A program made the translations under genes and the position numbers. From Haemaphysalis longicornis (lineage: Eukaryota > Arthropoda > Arachnida > Ixodida > Ixodidae), in the NCBI GenBank assembly GCA_013339765.2, contig CM023453.1:84758685-84822684 (forward strand): a DNA stretch of 64,000 nucleotides, read 5' to 3'. This document shows, in pieces, positions 22,843-34,374 of this stretch (positions are counted from its first letter, which is position 1; every line of letters starts with the position of its first letter). The notes beneath the pieces were generated by a model. It had not been told where the DNA came from and did not search any database. It worked only from the letters and a program-made list of their open reading frames with translations.

Positions 22843-24227
22843 CCGTAAGAGATGACACTGTGGATCAGCGCGTAATTTGACGCCGCGCATTACCACTCCA
22901 GGAAGATACGTAATCGCACAACAGCAAGTTCGACCGAAAGCTCTGCAGTGAATTCTTGCGTCGTTCTTTTCGTTTGGTACGAGTGAGATTTAGATGATTG
23001 GGGCTAATCGTTTTACGCGATTACATAAGTTCCTGCGGTGACATTACACCGCGTCAAACGACACATCTATCCGACCTGTGGCCTGGCGTGTCACTATGGA
23101 AGGCTAGCGCACTTCTTTGCTGGTGGCGTCTGCAAATTAGAGTTTCCCATGTTAAACGACGACCGGCTCGACCACGGAGGTAAGAAACCTTTTCTTTCCT
23201 CCATGGGCGCAACCCTTTGGGAGATCCACTTACGCCCAATGGCAAGATATTCTAACCCAGCAGATATCAACAGATGTCGCCAGCACGCTCCGGAGCCGTG
23301 CGCTCGCTTTCCCTAGACAAGCCTGACCCGCACTGTACACCTGCTTCTTTTTTTAATAGAGACGATAGTCTCTAAACGCAGAAATTTTGGCCTGTCTGTA
23401 TGTCTTCCTGTCTGTCGAAAAGCGGCTTTGTTTGTCTGTGAAGAGGTTTATTTGTCCATCGAAGCAGATACATAACATGCCTCGATGGAACTATGCGTCA
23501 GGTAACAAATACACATTACAAAAGGGAAACACACACAAAAACAACAATCCAGAAATGGCTGCCGCTGGCCTACATACCAGTTGTAACATTTTCTACCACG
23601 CAGGGTACAATATATAAGAGTGGAAAGTTAAGTTGTGGACAAAAGCGAACAGTAACTTCAAGGTCGAATCTCCACGAACGTTGCTAGCAGTACTACCGTC
23701 ACATGTCGTTACAGATACACACATGGTAAAGTGAACACTGTAGATAACTATGTATCGTATTTAGTCTGGTTACAAGGCTAATATTCTACAATTCGAATCA
23801 AAAGTGCTCTGTTCACCTTGATGAAGCGGCACGCCCAAACCCGCAATAGGAACGCCTCTTACCCCAGCGTAGCCAGCTCCGCTTCAGGTGTTCGAACAGA
23901 CGCGTGCGCATGCGCAGCAACATTCGGAACAGCCTTGTGAGGCCGAACCGGAGTGCCGCAACACCAGGACGCCTCCATACAACCAGGGCCCCCACACATA
24001 ACAGAAACTTCACTAGGGCATCGCGCGATTCTGTGTGATCCCTTAGGCGTACTTAAAACATCCTAGACAACATCGTCCAAAACGTCCTTGCTACTGAACA
24101 CTGAAAGATCGCGGTCGCAAAGTTTCATTCTTGTCCGCATTGAAAAACCCCGCGCTGACGGTGTTACCCCACGCTGCAAGCGGTCTCTAGTGGGCAGAAC
24201 GCCCCAACCACGCTCCCACCCGAAATC
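22843..24227. other. No recognisable gene
   Basis: Nothing supported on either strand. A short GTCTGT-rich patch lies near 23392-23440. Confidence 0.45.
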
Positions 24228-25154
24228 TTAAAGGGACAGACAACCGATTTTTGTCGAGTATATATTCTCTATCCCAAATGAACGGGCATCACCTAAAGCA
24301 CCTTGACGAGAAACGGTTTTGCTGATAACGCTCTAGAACTTTTAAATCGAATTTTTTGATCTACGAGCCGTATGTGTCCCTCCCAAAACTATGCTGGCAA
24401 CGATGACATAGAGTAGCTCAGCAACATACTTGTGTCTTATGCGAAATAAAAAACGATATTTAAAAACTTGTCCCCAGCTAAAAAAGTTTGAATCGCAGGC
24501 TTTCTGTTCCTTCATGGTTTTTTTAATCAACGGTCTATTTTGCACGAATGCGCCATCTGTTGGATAGACGATAGGTAGAATCTGGCTTCACGTTGTGGAG
24601 CGGAAGTTCGATTCTCCCGGGCGCGACGTTTCTTTTTTTTTTAACTCCCGTTGGCGTATTGGAAACTGAAACAAATATTTTGGCAGAACAAACGCCCTGA
24701 CTCAGGCAGAATCGTCAAAGCTCCTTCGCTGGGTCTGTTTACTGAACGCTGCCGTTGATTCGGCATGGAGGCTCAGTTAGCCACACTGAGGGGCATGCTG
24801 AGAGGCACCCAGCGACGGCGGGTGGCGTGTCTTTAAAAATTTCAGAATAATGTTTAGAAATACATACGAATTTACCTCGTACGAATACTTGTGTTAAAAG
24901 GTTTTCAATACGTAAAAAACGTTTCAGCAGTTACGTAGCTGCTAGTTTGCAGGTCACGTGACAGGGACACATATTGTAGTGTCAAGTTTCGACACTACGA
25001 ACCGCCACCTTCCGATTCAGGAAGTTTGCTGCCAATTAAATTATTTCCCCCAATTTGTTAGAAATTGCTTGTGGTTATCGGGATATGTAAAACGCTGGCT
25101 TTCGTATGAGCTAGAGAACATACACGCGACAAAATCGGTTGTCTGTCCCTTTAA
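24228..25154. mobile_element. Non-autonomous TIR element, TTAA-flanked, ~0.92 kb
   Basis: The left tip (24228-24256) reads TTAAAGGGACAGACAACCGA then TTTTTGTCG. The right tip (25127-25154) is its reverse complement with one T fewer. Both ends carry TTAA, which fits either a TTAA duplication or a TA duplication inside it. Inside, 24560-24640 contains a tRNA-like box B (GTTCGATTCTC). No transposase frame is present. The termini resemble the AAGGGACA-type MITE ends that are abundant in tick genomes (inference). Confidence 0.85.
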
Positions 25155-25750
25155 CGTCCGCTGTGGGTACCGAGGAAGTAAGCTGTCACCAGCGCACCTT
25201 TTTAGAGCACGCTTGCTGCTCCACAGTGAGTTCCGCCACAGCAAGTTGTTCGCAAAGTTTGCTTGGGGTAGTGTACGAAATTTGCAAGTCTGGAATTTGT
25301 GCTAACAGTTCCCGAAAGGTTTTCGTGATGTCAGCGCATTACGGCGGCGGTTCCTCTGCCGAAGGGCCGATGTAGGGTTCACTGTAAAATACGCGTGGCG
25401 GTGTGCCTGGAAGTAGTTTAAAAAGCTGCTTCCTATGTAGTCCCGGTTCGGCGCCAGATCTACAAGCAGCGTCTTCAAGTATATAAGCAGCTTTTTTTTT
25501 CAATAAAATCGAGTTCGAAGTTCGGCACTGTGTTGTGTGTTACGTGTTTCTTCTTCGTCTTTGATTTAGCACCGAGTAATTTGTTCAGCATAAGGTACTA
25601 ACTCGCCCACATCGAGCTTTTGTTATTTCAGAACTTATTAAGAACTTACTCTCCAGCTTCCGCACTACATTGCGGGTGGTGAGGGGGGGGGGGGGGGGAG
25701 CTATGCGCTCAACATAATAAAGAGCGGAAGAAACGCATGCTTTAATTACG
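25155..25750. other. No recognisable gene; poly(G) at 25683-25698
   Basis: At 25500-25560 AATAAAATC is followed by TGTGTTACGTGTTTCTTCTT, similar in style to retroelement 3' ends elsewhere in the window. Sixteen consecutive G occur at 25683-25698. Confidence 0.45.
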
Positions 25751-25751
25751 A

Positions 25752-26300
25752 AGTTGGCTCCGTGAAGGACCCTTTAAATTGCGCAGCTACCGATAGGCGC
25801 TTTTTGGCCTTCTTCACAATTCCAGTCCAAGTCTCACACGCCGCCTCACCCGAGTCGCGGTACGTTACACCAAGGATTTTGACGGCGGCGATCCACTCCA
25901 CTTCACCCCGAAGGTCGGACGTGAATGCTTCGAACCGTGTGCCAGACTCTTGCCCCAGTTTATTTGCGCGCCAGACATCTGGCTGTAAATGGAATAGCGC
26001 CGTAAGAATGCGGTAAAGCTGCTGTCATCCCGCAAAAACTGGGACACGTCGTCTGCGTGCGCCGACACTTTTACCTGGGCCTCTCCGGGAAGGGAAAAGC
26101 CGCGTGTGTCCGGAGATTTTGCCACGCGTCTAAGAAGAGGCTCGATGGCAAAAAGTAGGGCGGACAGTGGGCACCCCTGCCGGATCTCGCGCTGCCTGTT
26201 CGACACCCACTCACGACCGGGGGCCAGGCTACAAACCGCAATGGGCAGTAGGAAACCGGCAACTGCCGGTAGACTACGGGCAGGCAGCAGGTCGTCCAGG
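25752..26300 (-). mobile_element. Tx1-like LINE reverse transcriptase fragment
   Basis: On the minus strand a single frame reads EIRQGCPLSALLFAIEPLL, then HADDVSQFLRD (the catalytic box with Tyr replaced by His), then after a frame change KILGVTYRDSGEAACETW and KKAKKRLSV. This is the palm and thumb of a Tx1/L1-like reverse transcriptase, a different copy from 11567-13460. Both ends are truncated. Confidence 0.8.
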
Positions 26301-27655
26301 GGCCGTGGTTCGCGCGGGTTTGTGCCTTAAATGTGTTTTTTACCTCAGCAGGAATTGCTTAAAAATATCAGCTGGCGTATTACCTTTTTACCGTTCATCT
26401 GTGAACCCAGGAGGACATTTTATAGACAACTATTGGAACTCTCGAAATTTTCGTGAACAGTTGATTTGTATAGCAGGGACTATGGCCCTTTATTGGTGAA
26501 ATGGAGTAGCGAGGCGCGCATTGGCTCCAAACCTCTCTAATCAATAAACCAGTTAAACCATATTGTCGTCGTTGCCTCTTTCATCCGAAACAAGCGAGGC
26601 GATCGCCTAACACTCTCTCTCATGGCCGCCATGTACATACTGTAAATACGTCGATCGCATCTTCTGTAAATAGATCCTTTCACCATCAACCACGGATCAT
26701 TTCAATTGTGTTGCCGCCACGTAACAATATTATTGCGAAAAGATCAATTTTGTTCAGCTTGATATGACGGTGGAAAATAAATGTTGAATGGGCGGGTGAC
26801 ACGAGTGAAGCCAGGAGGCGTTGGCACGATCGATGAAAGAAGATCAGCCCCGCTCGCGTGCTCGAGTTTGAGTGTTCCATCACCACCACGAGAACTGGAC
26901 GTCTGGTTCCTGCTTTCCCCGTTTGATCCGTCATAATGCCTTCGCATTACTTGTTCGCAACTATTTTCAGAAAGTCGGCGGTGCGGAGGCGTCACACACC
27001 CGTTTACATGCCTACAATAATGAATAATATGAACAGCTTTGTTTAAAGGTCGTACTGTAAGTTTGGTTTCGCTAATAAGCTGAAAGTTTAAAAAATTGAC
27101 CACGCAAACCTCATTCACGCGACCTCCTGCCTTCGCATGCACTATGTGGAAAGTGGGGCACCTTGAGTTTCAGCGATTAACAAGGCTTCGTCTCACCACA
27201 ACTACATTGGAGTGGTGAGGGGAACCAAAATGCGGCTGTAGGCGCTGCGCTTACGTCCAACAACCGCCCAGCTGTTAAGTTGTGCCGCGCAGGCCGCCAG
27301 TTTCAACACACGCCCTCATTTTGTCCGACCTTTATCCTGGGAATGTTTTACCGTCCGCTTGGTGTGTTTACACATTCGAAGTTTTATTGCGTTTGTCTTA
27401 CTGGGATTTATCGGGGCACTCGCTTCGTGTGTTTACACCTTCAAGTTATTTATTTCGTGGCTTGTGACGTGAGGAGTAACTGCATTTTTGGCGGTCATCG
27501 CGCTATGTCGGTCGTGCTCATAAATATATATTTTAGCTACTCGCCCTGCTGATAACAGCACCGCCTTCATACGCGCAATTCTCGTCCTCCAGAAATTGCC
27601 TCATTACCCCCCGACGTTTCAGCTCATGTAAACTCAGATTGCTTCTCGCCGATGA
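26301..27655. other. No recognisable gene
   Basis: No exon, RNA gene or repeat with a partner was identified. Confidence 0.4.
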
Positions 27656-27785
27656 ACCATTTAACGTCCGTGTGTCCTGGATTTCGGCGCGCGTTAAACA
27701 TTCCCAGATGCTCAAAATTAATATGAAGCCCCCCACCCCCCTGTTACGGCGCGGCGCGCCTTATCGCCTCTGTAGCGTCGACGTG
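27656..27785 (+). repeat. Ruka-like SINE, 3' half, left part
   Basis: The block GCGCGTTAAACATTCCCAGA, then CTCAAAATTAAT and CCCCCCA, matches the body of tick tRNA-derived SINEs. It ends GTCGACGTG next to the TTAA at which a MITE is inserted; the SINE resumes after it at 28195 (ACCCCCCACAATCAATCAAC). The SINE at 50724-50965 also has GCGTCGACGTGTTA at this place. Confidence 0.65.
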
Positions 27786-28194
27786 TTAAGGGAGACTCAC
27801 CTGTTAACATTCATTTGCGACATTAGACTGCATGACCCACGGCCTTAAAAACAATTATGCACTAACACGAAAAGTTTTGCAAATACATAGAAATGTGCAC
27901 AATGGCCTTGTTTGCTTCTTTTAGATATACAGCACATCTTTACTGAAATAAAACAAACAAGAAATGCATATTAGTTTATCTAGGTTTTATTAGATGGCGC
28001 TGGCGATATGCCATTCGCGAAATGTATTTTTGTTTCACTACTGAAGCGACGTATTTATAAAGGAAGGAAACTAGGCCGTTGTGCACATTCCTATGTATGT
28101 GTAAAACTTTTCGTATAGTGCATAATTCTTTTTAAGCCCGTGGGTCATGAATTAGCAAGTCGCACATGAAAGAAAACAGGTGAGTCCCCCTTAA
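27786..28194. mobile_element. TTAA-flanked MITE with ~130-bp inverted arms, copy 1
   Basis: The arms 27786-27915 and 28068-28194 are inverted copies: GACTCACCTG at both tips, CATGACCCACGG, ATTATGCACTA and CGAAAAGTTTT in each. TTAA stands at 27786-27789 and 28191-28194; removing 27790-28194 restores a continuous SINE, so TTAA was duplicated on insertion. The interior is 401 bp with no coding capacity. TTAA targeting is the piggyBac habit, although the tip bases (GGG) differ from the usual CCC. Confidence 0.9.
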
Positions 28195-28215
28195 ACCCCC
28201 ACAATCAATCAACCG
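28195..28215 (+). repeat. Ruka-like SINE, right part after MITE
   Basis: The SINE tail resumes with ACCCCCCACAATCAATCAAC, continuing the element cut at 27785. Confidence 0.55.
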
Positions 28216-28379
28216 ATGAACTTTGGACGTAGCCTGTGTCTACAAAGCGAAAGCTGTAAATGGTCCATTGACCGAAATGGGAAGATTGGCGTCCGTAGCG
28301 TCGGAACGTCCCCTGACCTCTGATTGGTTGCGACACGTTTCACAACGCGTGCATGTGCTTTAAAAGTAACAAAAAAATA

Positions 28380-28878
28380 GCAGTGGCTTAGTTCGGCTAT
28401 GCCAGAATATACGTAGCGTTAGCTAAGGTTCAGCAATCCAATCCATTCCAATCCAATCCAGTCCAGTCCAGTCCAGTCCAGTCCAGTCCAGTCAGTGATC
28501 CTTGCGCATGCGCAGCACGGCTCTCCAGGAGCCACGTGAAACGGCTATCACGCGGCTCCGGCGCAGCGTCAGACTTGGCTACTGCGAAACGGAGGCGCAC
28601 AGCTGGGCACGCGCCTGTGCTAGGAGGCGCACAGCTGGCCGCGCCGTCCAGCGTCTGCCGCGGCTATGACGTCACTCTGGAATGCGCAGATCGGCGAATG
28701 TGCAGACCCAATTCTCTACTCACCCGTACTCCGATTGGATACAATCCAATCCAATCCAATCCAATCGAAATCCAATCCAATCCAATCAACTCCAATTCTC
28801 CTCGCGCTTGCGCAGCACGGACCTTCAGGGTCCACGCGAAACTGCTCAACCTAGGCCAGTGTAGCTTACGCTACAAAA
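28380..28878 (+). repeat. CCAAT-array repeat, copy 1 (dimeric)
   Basis: Order: a head with ACGTAGCGTTAGCTAAGGTT, a pentamer array of CCAAT/CCAGT units (28438-28495), a core with TGCGCATGCGCA (an NRF1-like site) and a hairpin GGCTC-TCCAG-GAGCC (28519-28533), a GC-rich middle, a second CCAAT array (28741-28795), a second core with hairpin GGACC-TTCAG-GGTCC (28819-28833), and a tail TGTAGCTTACGCTACAAAA. Thus array plus core occurs twice. Copies lie at 30351-30777 and, reversed, 36253-36532. No coding sequence is present. Confidence 0.85.
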
Positions 28879-28923
28879 CACAAGCCCGCACCGCCGTTCC
28901 TTAGGCAACACTTGGGCTTCCGC

Positions 28924-28999
<76 letters not shown>
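28924..28999. repeat. (GA)n microsatellite
   Basis: About 38 GA units with two single-base interruptions. Confidence 0.95.
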
Positions 29000-29169
29000 C
29001 GGTGTGCAGGGGATGCAGCGGCCACTCTTCAGCATACGCCGGTGAGTTTCATAGCACGTGTCAACGCCTAGGCAGGCGCGGAGAGGGGTAATGGGGTGGC
29101 TGCAAGGGCAGCGCGGCCTGTTTCATAGTTAGAAGAACTGCCAGTTGGGCTTGTTGGTACAGATTCATG

Positions 29170-29702
29170 ACTGCAAAAGCGCTACTTGAAAACGACGACG
29201 AAGGAAGAAACACAACACGAAGCGCTACTATCAAATGGAATTTATTGTGAAAAACGAACACACATATATATATATATATATACACTAGAAACGAACAAGA
29301 ATCTGCTCACCACCAACACATTGATAGCAACCATACACTTCAACCATTCATACATCATTACTGAGTAAAACATCGATAGTAGACAGCAGCAAATAATCAC
29401 AAGGCACGTGGAGTACATACCAAGATTAAGCACAATCAAACCCCTTCCAAAAATGAAACTCGATATCATGTAACTGTAAAGATGGCTGGCTGACACAACT
29501 AGCGCCTTCCTTCCTAATTTGAAAAGCTTCTACGATCTCCCTTGTTGATCGCTTTGCATGTTTATCCATGACGGTTGTGTCCTATAGTTTTGGTTTACAC
29601 TTTTTTGTGCACTGTTTGCAGTGCATTGCCAGATGTGAGTACGGTGCCCCTTTCAAAGAACTGTGATGTTCGCGAAGGCGAACGTGCATCCTTCTGAAAT
29701 TA
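29170..29702 (-). mobile_element. Penelope-like element, GIY-YIG C-terminal fragment and 3' UTR
   Basis: On the minus strand from 29700 the reading is VRLREHHSSLKGAPYSHLAM, HCKQCTKKC, then (after one stop) KHAKRSTREIVEAFQI and CVSQPSLQLHDIE. The order of LREH, HC..C, REI.EA and CVS.PS.L is that of the GIY-YIG endonuclease domain at the C-terminus of Penelope-like retroelements. The reverse transcriptase and the GIY and YIG motifs themselves lie upstream and are absent here. A 3' UTR with an (AT)n run (29263-29282) and AATAAA follows. Confidence 0.7.
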
Positions 29703-30350
29703 GCGGGTGCGACGGGCGCAGCGGCCGTTGTTCAGCGTCGGACGGACACGGCACGTGGTTGCCGCTCTCCCTAGACATGTATACGCCAGTACACCGAAGT
29801 GGAACTAAGCTAGCGGGACCAGGGGAACGCAGCTATGGGAGCGAAGCGAGGACATCATGCGCAGCGCACTCGGAGGAACACGCAATCGGACACTTAGACT
29901 TTGGCGTTCACAACTCGGGAGGAGTGCTTAACCTTGGAGCTTTACTTATTACAATAGTACGGCAAATGTAACGTCAATGTAAGCACCATTGGCTTCCATT
30001 TTAAGTGCACAGCACTTTAGGGGGCCGCCTTGTCGTTGTAACTCGTTCGCTGTCACGATGTATAGCCACCCCCCCGCAATCACGAAAAATAGCGGCGTAG
30101 CGGACCCGAACAGAGCCCCACGGCGTAACCACGTAATACACTACGTTAGAAATACAAGCGGTTTATATAGTTATAACCGTTCGAAACTCCTGAACCGCTG
30201 ACACTTGTCATAAATTTCCCCATTATGTAGCGCAGACAAAACTCCAGGTACGTTTCAGGCAAAATCTCTGTAATTAACCCGCAGCCCCGGCATTCATTTA
30301 GTTAAGAATGCTCGTGGGGTTGGTTTTTCGATAGTAAGAGAAAAATTAGT
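29703..30350. other. No recognisable gene
   Basis: The open frame at 29663-29971 on the + strand overlaps the Penelope fragment antisense and resembles no family. The sequence GCAGCGGCCGTTGTTCAGCG near 29717 echoes 29016-29035, so part of this may be a diverged repeat. Confidence 0.35.
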
Positions 30351-30777
30351 TGTGGCTTAGCTCTACTACGCCCGGATATGCGTAGTGTGAGCTAAGGTTC
30401 AGCAATCCAGTCCAACCCAGTCCAGTCCAGTCATGTCCAGTCACTGCTCCTCGCGCATGCTCAGCACGGTTCTTCACGAGCCACGCGAAACGGCTATCAA
30501 GCGGCTCCGGTGCAGCGTCAGACCTTGGCTACTGCGCAATTGAGGCGCACACCTGGGCACGCGCCGGCGCCAGTGCGTCTGTCGCGGCTATGACGCAACA
30601 GAATCCAGCAAAATCCACTTTCATCCAATTCAATCCAATCCAATCCAAGCCAAGCCAAGCCAAACCAAGCCAAGCCAATCCAATAAAATCCAATGTCCCT
30701 CGCGCTTGCGCAGAACGACCCTTCACGGCACACGCGAAACTGCTCAACCTCGGCCAGTGTAGCTTACGCTACAAAAA
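30351..30777 (+). repeat. CCAAT-array repeat, copy 2 (dimeric)
   Basis: Same layout as copy 1: head with GAGCTAAGGTTCAGCAATCC, a CCAGT-type array, a core with hairpin GGTTC-TTCAC-GAGCC (30468-30482, held by one G-U pair), a second array mixing CCAAT and CCAAG units (30625-30695), a second core whose hairpin is broken at two positions, and the tail TGTAGCTTACGCTACAAAA. Confidence 0.85.
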
Positions 30778-31180
30778 GTGGCCGTGGAAGACACACGTTC
30801 AGAACTGCGCAGTGAGGCTTCGGCTCGTGGGAGATGAAAGCAAGCACAAAACGAATAGAACTCCCGCTGGTGCTGTTCCAGGCAGAGGGCATGCTCGCAC
30901 TTTGAAGGCGGGAAATTTGAATCGCGTTGGACAAACGTCTGTCCAATTCATCAACAGAGGAGAGAGACAGGGAGGGGAAGAGCGTAGCGGTGGTAGCAAT
31001 GAGCGGATAACGGCGCCACTGCCCATTATGGCGAATCACTGCCCTGCACTTCGGACAGCTTTCGCCTTGAGTGGAAGTGCTTTAGTTTTTTTTGGCATCC
31101 ATATGAAACATATTTCGCCAACTTTTTTTCACCAAGGTTGACGAGTTTCATGCAGAATTAACTATCACTATATAATCTGG
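30778..31180. other. No recognisable gene
   Basis: Open frames exist on both strands at 30764-31141 but none resembles a known protein and none has convincing splice sites. Confidence 0.4.
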
Positions 31181-31181
31181 A

Positions 31182-32290
31182 TTAGGTTAGGTTAGGTATA
31201 ACTTTATTGATGCCTGGAAAACGACGGTTTTAACTCGCCCTGACGCGTACCTAGCGTTGACCTAGGGTTTGCAGTTACTCTGCACAGCGCCAACGCACCC
31301 CGTTGCTGTGTCGCCTGGTCTGTGTTTTTCGAGCGCACACCGGGCCTGCCGGGCGGCCCAAAATTGAAACGTCTTGTCGTTGGTCGTTACTGCGCACTGC
31401 TTCTTGGAGTTTCGGAGGGATACGTCCTTGACTTCGCTTCGTCTGGAAACCGGACAGAGTCCCAGAAGATGTGCCACTGGTCCGCCAGACCCATTTTACA
31501 CACTTTGCAGAGACCACTCAAATAAAGTCCTGGGTGTAACACGTGCAGCGTTGCCGGCCGCGAGGAATGAGATCCGTTTTGGAGCTGCCGTAGCAACACG
31601 GCCCTCCTCCCGGCTCAGTCCTTAGTGGAGGGGTAGCATCACCTTTCGAGCTAGGCGGTAAGCCTTGTGATTTCGGTGTAGCTTGCTAGGCGGTCTTTGC
31701 TCTCGAACCACCACGGATGGTCGGTCTCGGTGGAGCGGAAGGTAAGTGCACGCGCGCCTCCGAGTGAGCCGTCTCGTTGTGGTTGGACAAAGTTCCGCAC
31801 TCGCCCATGTGCGTCGGGAACCACATGATGCGGACTTCTCTGTCTTGAAGCTTGGTCTTTTCCGGGGATGGCGGCCGCCTGGGTGCACACTCGACCCTTG
31901 GCGAAGTTGCGCACGGCGGGTCTTGAGATCGCTGAGCATGGCGCGACACTGAGCCTCGGAGATCGCCAGAGCGATGGCGACCTCCTCGGAGTCCGTGGCG
32001 CCCGTGCACCGCACGTTTGCTGCCGCTGTCGTGGTACCCGTGGTAGCCTTGACGGACACCGCGACGAAACCTTCTCGTTGGTACTCCGCCGCGTCGACGT
32101 AATGCGCGTGCTTGTCCTTGGCGTGTTGTTCGACGAGGGCCTTGGCCCGCGCCGCTCCCCGCTCCTGTTGTATTCTGGGTGGACGTTCTTGGGATCGCGT
32201 CCACTCGTATGTGGGCCCGTGCATACTCGCCGATGTCGTTCGACTGCTGGCCCGGTGCTGGATTATTCATTGCTTTTCACACAGATGTCC
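31182..32290 (-). mobile_element. I/R1-like LINE 3' part: RNase H and zinc knuckle
   Basis: On the minus strand, spread over two or three frames: HYVDAAEY (first Asp), TDSEEVAIALAIS (Glu), MLSDLKT then VRNFAKGRV (second Asp), and MWFPTHMG (His), the RNase H catalytic series found C-terminal to the reverse transcriptase in I-group LINEs. A Cys/His stretch (LCKVCKMGLADQWH) follows, then a 3' UTR with AATAAAG. The element ends in three exact CCTAA units (TTAGG on the + strand at 31182-31196). Frame breaks make it inactive; it is 5'-truncated near 32290. Confidence 0.8.
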
Positions 32291-32488
32291 TGTATTCTAA
32301 TGTGTGCATATTTTATCTATGTTGCACACTCTTCACCTTATCGGTCTAAAACGTGTGATCCGGATTGTAAAATAAATATGACAAAAAATTGTAATAGTTT
32401 GGGCCTCTCTTTATTCCTGATTTTTTATGCACCAAGAGGGCGTACAAAATGCTCTCCTCAGTCATGCTAAGCTATAAACAAGAAACAT

Positions 32489-33830
32489 GATTAGAGCGCA
32501 CTGGTATAATCGGCCAGCCGACAAATAAGTGTTCGTAACAACCGAAAAACAAGAAATGTTCGCAAGTTGTAACCCTGACATACATATCTCAATACCGTTA
32601 CCAATTATTGCAACTTTAGCATCAACGAAAAAAAAAGAATTTGCAACTTTCTCATTTGTTTTTTTCGTTTACGTCATTAAATCACGTCGCGTTGCTTGCC
32701 CCGCCTGCAGCCGACGCAAATGGCCTTGCTGCTAACACGTAAAAACGCCGAATTTATTCAAAAACCTGCATTCCGAGGCTACGCCGCGCATAATTTAGGG
32801 GCCAAGTTTAAAGTATCACTCAAATGGATTGTTTTGTCTGTTGGTGGCGGACACCCTTTGGTAGCGACAATGACAAGCCATTGTTTGGCCAAAATTTATA
32901 GGTCAACTCCTCGAGTTTCTGTTTGCGTCCGCAAAGAAGTTGGACCTCCATAAGAATAAGATAAATTAGTGCTAAAGGATCCCTGAGCATCAGTTAACCG
33001 GTAAATGAGCGACTTTTCGATAGGCTGCAAAATAAAAGACACAGAATAAAATGTGACCGGCCGTACGCCAGAGGCCAGAGTACGCGCTCTTAACGTGTGG
33101 GCCTCCGCTTATCAGCTGAAGCCTTCTTTGGTTTTCTTTATATTAGCTGAATAATTCGTACATGCAGGGCAGTCGATATGTTTTTTATCGTCCGATACAA
33201 AGCACCCTGAAAGAGACGTAGTCAGCGCATCAGTCTCACATACTGCAGGTCATGAGGTTACGCCTCACCTAGAGCAGACAATGCGTGCTTTTTTATCTTT
33301 CTTGGGCTCAGCAACTTGCAACTTCGAAAGGTGGGTAGTTTCATGCAAACCGCAACCCATATGAAATTCCTGTGTCTTCTGAATACCCGTAATCAGTCAT
33401 TTATACACTGTAACCTTATATGCTTTTGTTTCACGAACTTTGTGCAAGCCAGTCAGCCCGTTTTTCACACCCAGGTCATGTTACCTTGTGTGCTTTTGTT
33501 TCACAAACTTTGTGCTGACAGTCAGCCTGTTTTTCACAACCAGGTCACCGATACCGGCAAGACTAACGCAACCCACCATGAATGCGGAATTACACCGCCG
33601 GTTGCTATACCCTGCGCATGACCGGCTCACTGCTTCGTCGTCATATCTGGTCATCGTCGCCTGCCCTTTCCTGAGCCCTATAAAACCAAGGGTTGCAGCG
33701 CAGCGCACTTAAGTGTGGCAGCAGTGTTCGCGGCTTTTATACCAGGCACTCGTCCTGTTCTTCACACCCAAGCCACCGGTACTGGCCAGGTTGACAAGAT
33801 CACTCATACCAAGGTTGGTGGATTGAACTG
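32489..33830 (+). repeat. Repeat B copy 1, possible LINE 5' UTR
   Basis: The segment 32489-33560 is colinear with 58930-59912. Shared landmarks are TACCAATTATT, CGCCTGCAG, CCGCTTATCAGC, TTTCATGCAAACCGCA and CTGTTTTTCACA then CCGATACCGGCAAG. In copy 2 this leads directly into LINE ORF1 text, and here an ORF1 remnant lies 1.5 kb downstream, so the unit may be the 5' UTR of that LINE. Around 33418-33557 a 70-bp tandem duplication (GCTTTTGTTTCAC repeated) is present. Confidence 0.55.
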
Positions 33831-34042
33831 GACATTTTTGAGCTAAAATTTCCTTTTGCCAATTCTGGTGTCCTTGAATTGTCCGCGATTTCCCGCTGAT
33901 ATTCCGTCTGAAAATCAGCTATCAAAAGAAAAACGGCAGCATCTCCACTCCGTGGATGATGGCGAGGGTGCGGAGTACGGGGACTCGAAATGACATCCAA
34001 GTTGCCCCCCGAGTGAAATCCGATTTGCGCCCCGACCATCAT

Positions 34043-34114
34043 TCGATTTCAGCCGTGAGTTGCACCTTGATTATTCCCTTAATGAAGCTGCAACTAACGG
34101 CTGAAATCGAATTT
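34043..34114. repeat. Perfect-tipped hairpin / short inverted repeat
   Basis: ATTCGATTTCAGCCG at 34043-34057 pairs with CGGCTGAAATCGAAT at the right, with the inner AGTTGCA continuing the stem after a mismatch; about 28 bp of stem around a loop of about 15. It may be a collapsed MITE. Confidence 0.7.
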
Positions 34115-34224
34115 AGCTTGATTTTCGCTTAATGGTGGTGTGCGCACGGACGCGGACGGACATTGGGAGGTCCTAAGGTACTCCGCACCATTACAGGCGA
34201 GGGAGTAAGCGTTGACTTTCGGGT

Positions 34225-34325
34225 TTTAACTCACGGTCGTAGCCCAATGGGTAAAACGACTGACACTAACTCTGTCTGGTCTGCCAGACACAGGCTCGAA
34301 TTCTGCTGGTGCCTGTGTGATTTTT
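34225..34325 (+). repeat. tRNA-like SINE head
   Basis: The order is tRNA-like: GTCGTAGCCCAATGGGTAAA as a box-A region and GGCTCGAATTC as box B about 50 bases on. Anticodon arm pairing is poor, so this is a SINE or pseudogene rather than a tRNA gene. Confidence 0.45.
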
Positions 34326-34374
34326 TTGTGATTGTAAATGCTATGCGCACGGACGCGGACGGACGGTACTTAGC

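Noticed and set aside
31622..32470. Several overlapping open frames of up to 200 residues on both strands
   Set aside because: They are shadows of the RNase H region of an I-like LINE, which is spread over minus-strand frames by frame shifts.
33800..34042. 80-residue minus frame with faint similarity to Myb/SANT-like transposon DNA-binding domains
   Set aside because: The key Trp pattern is not in frame and the match is too weak to report as a feature.
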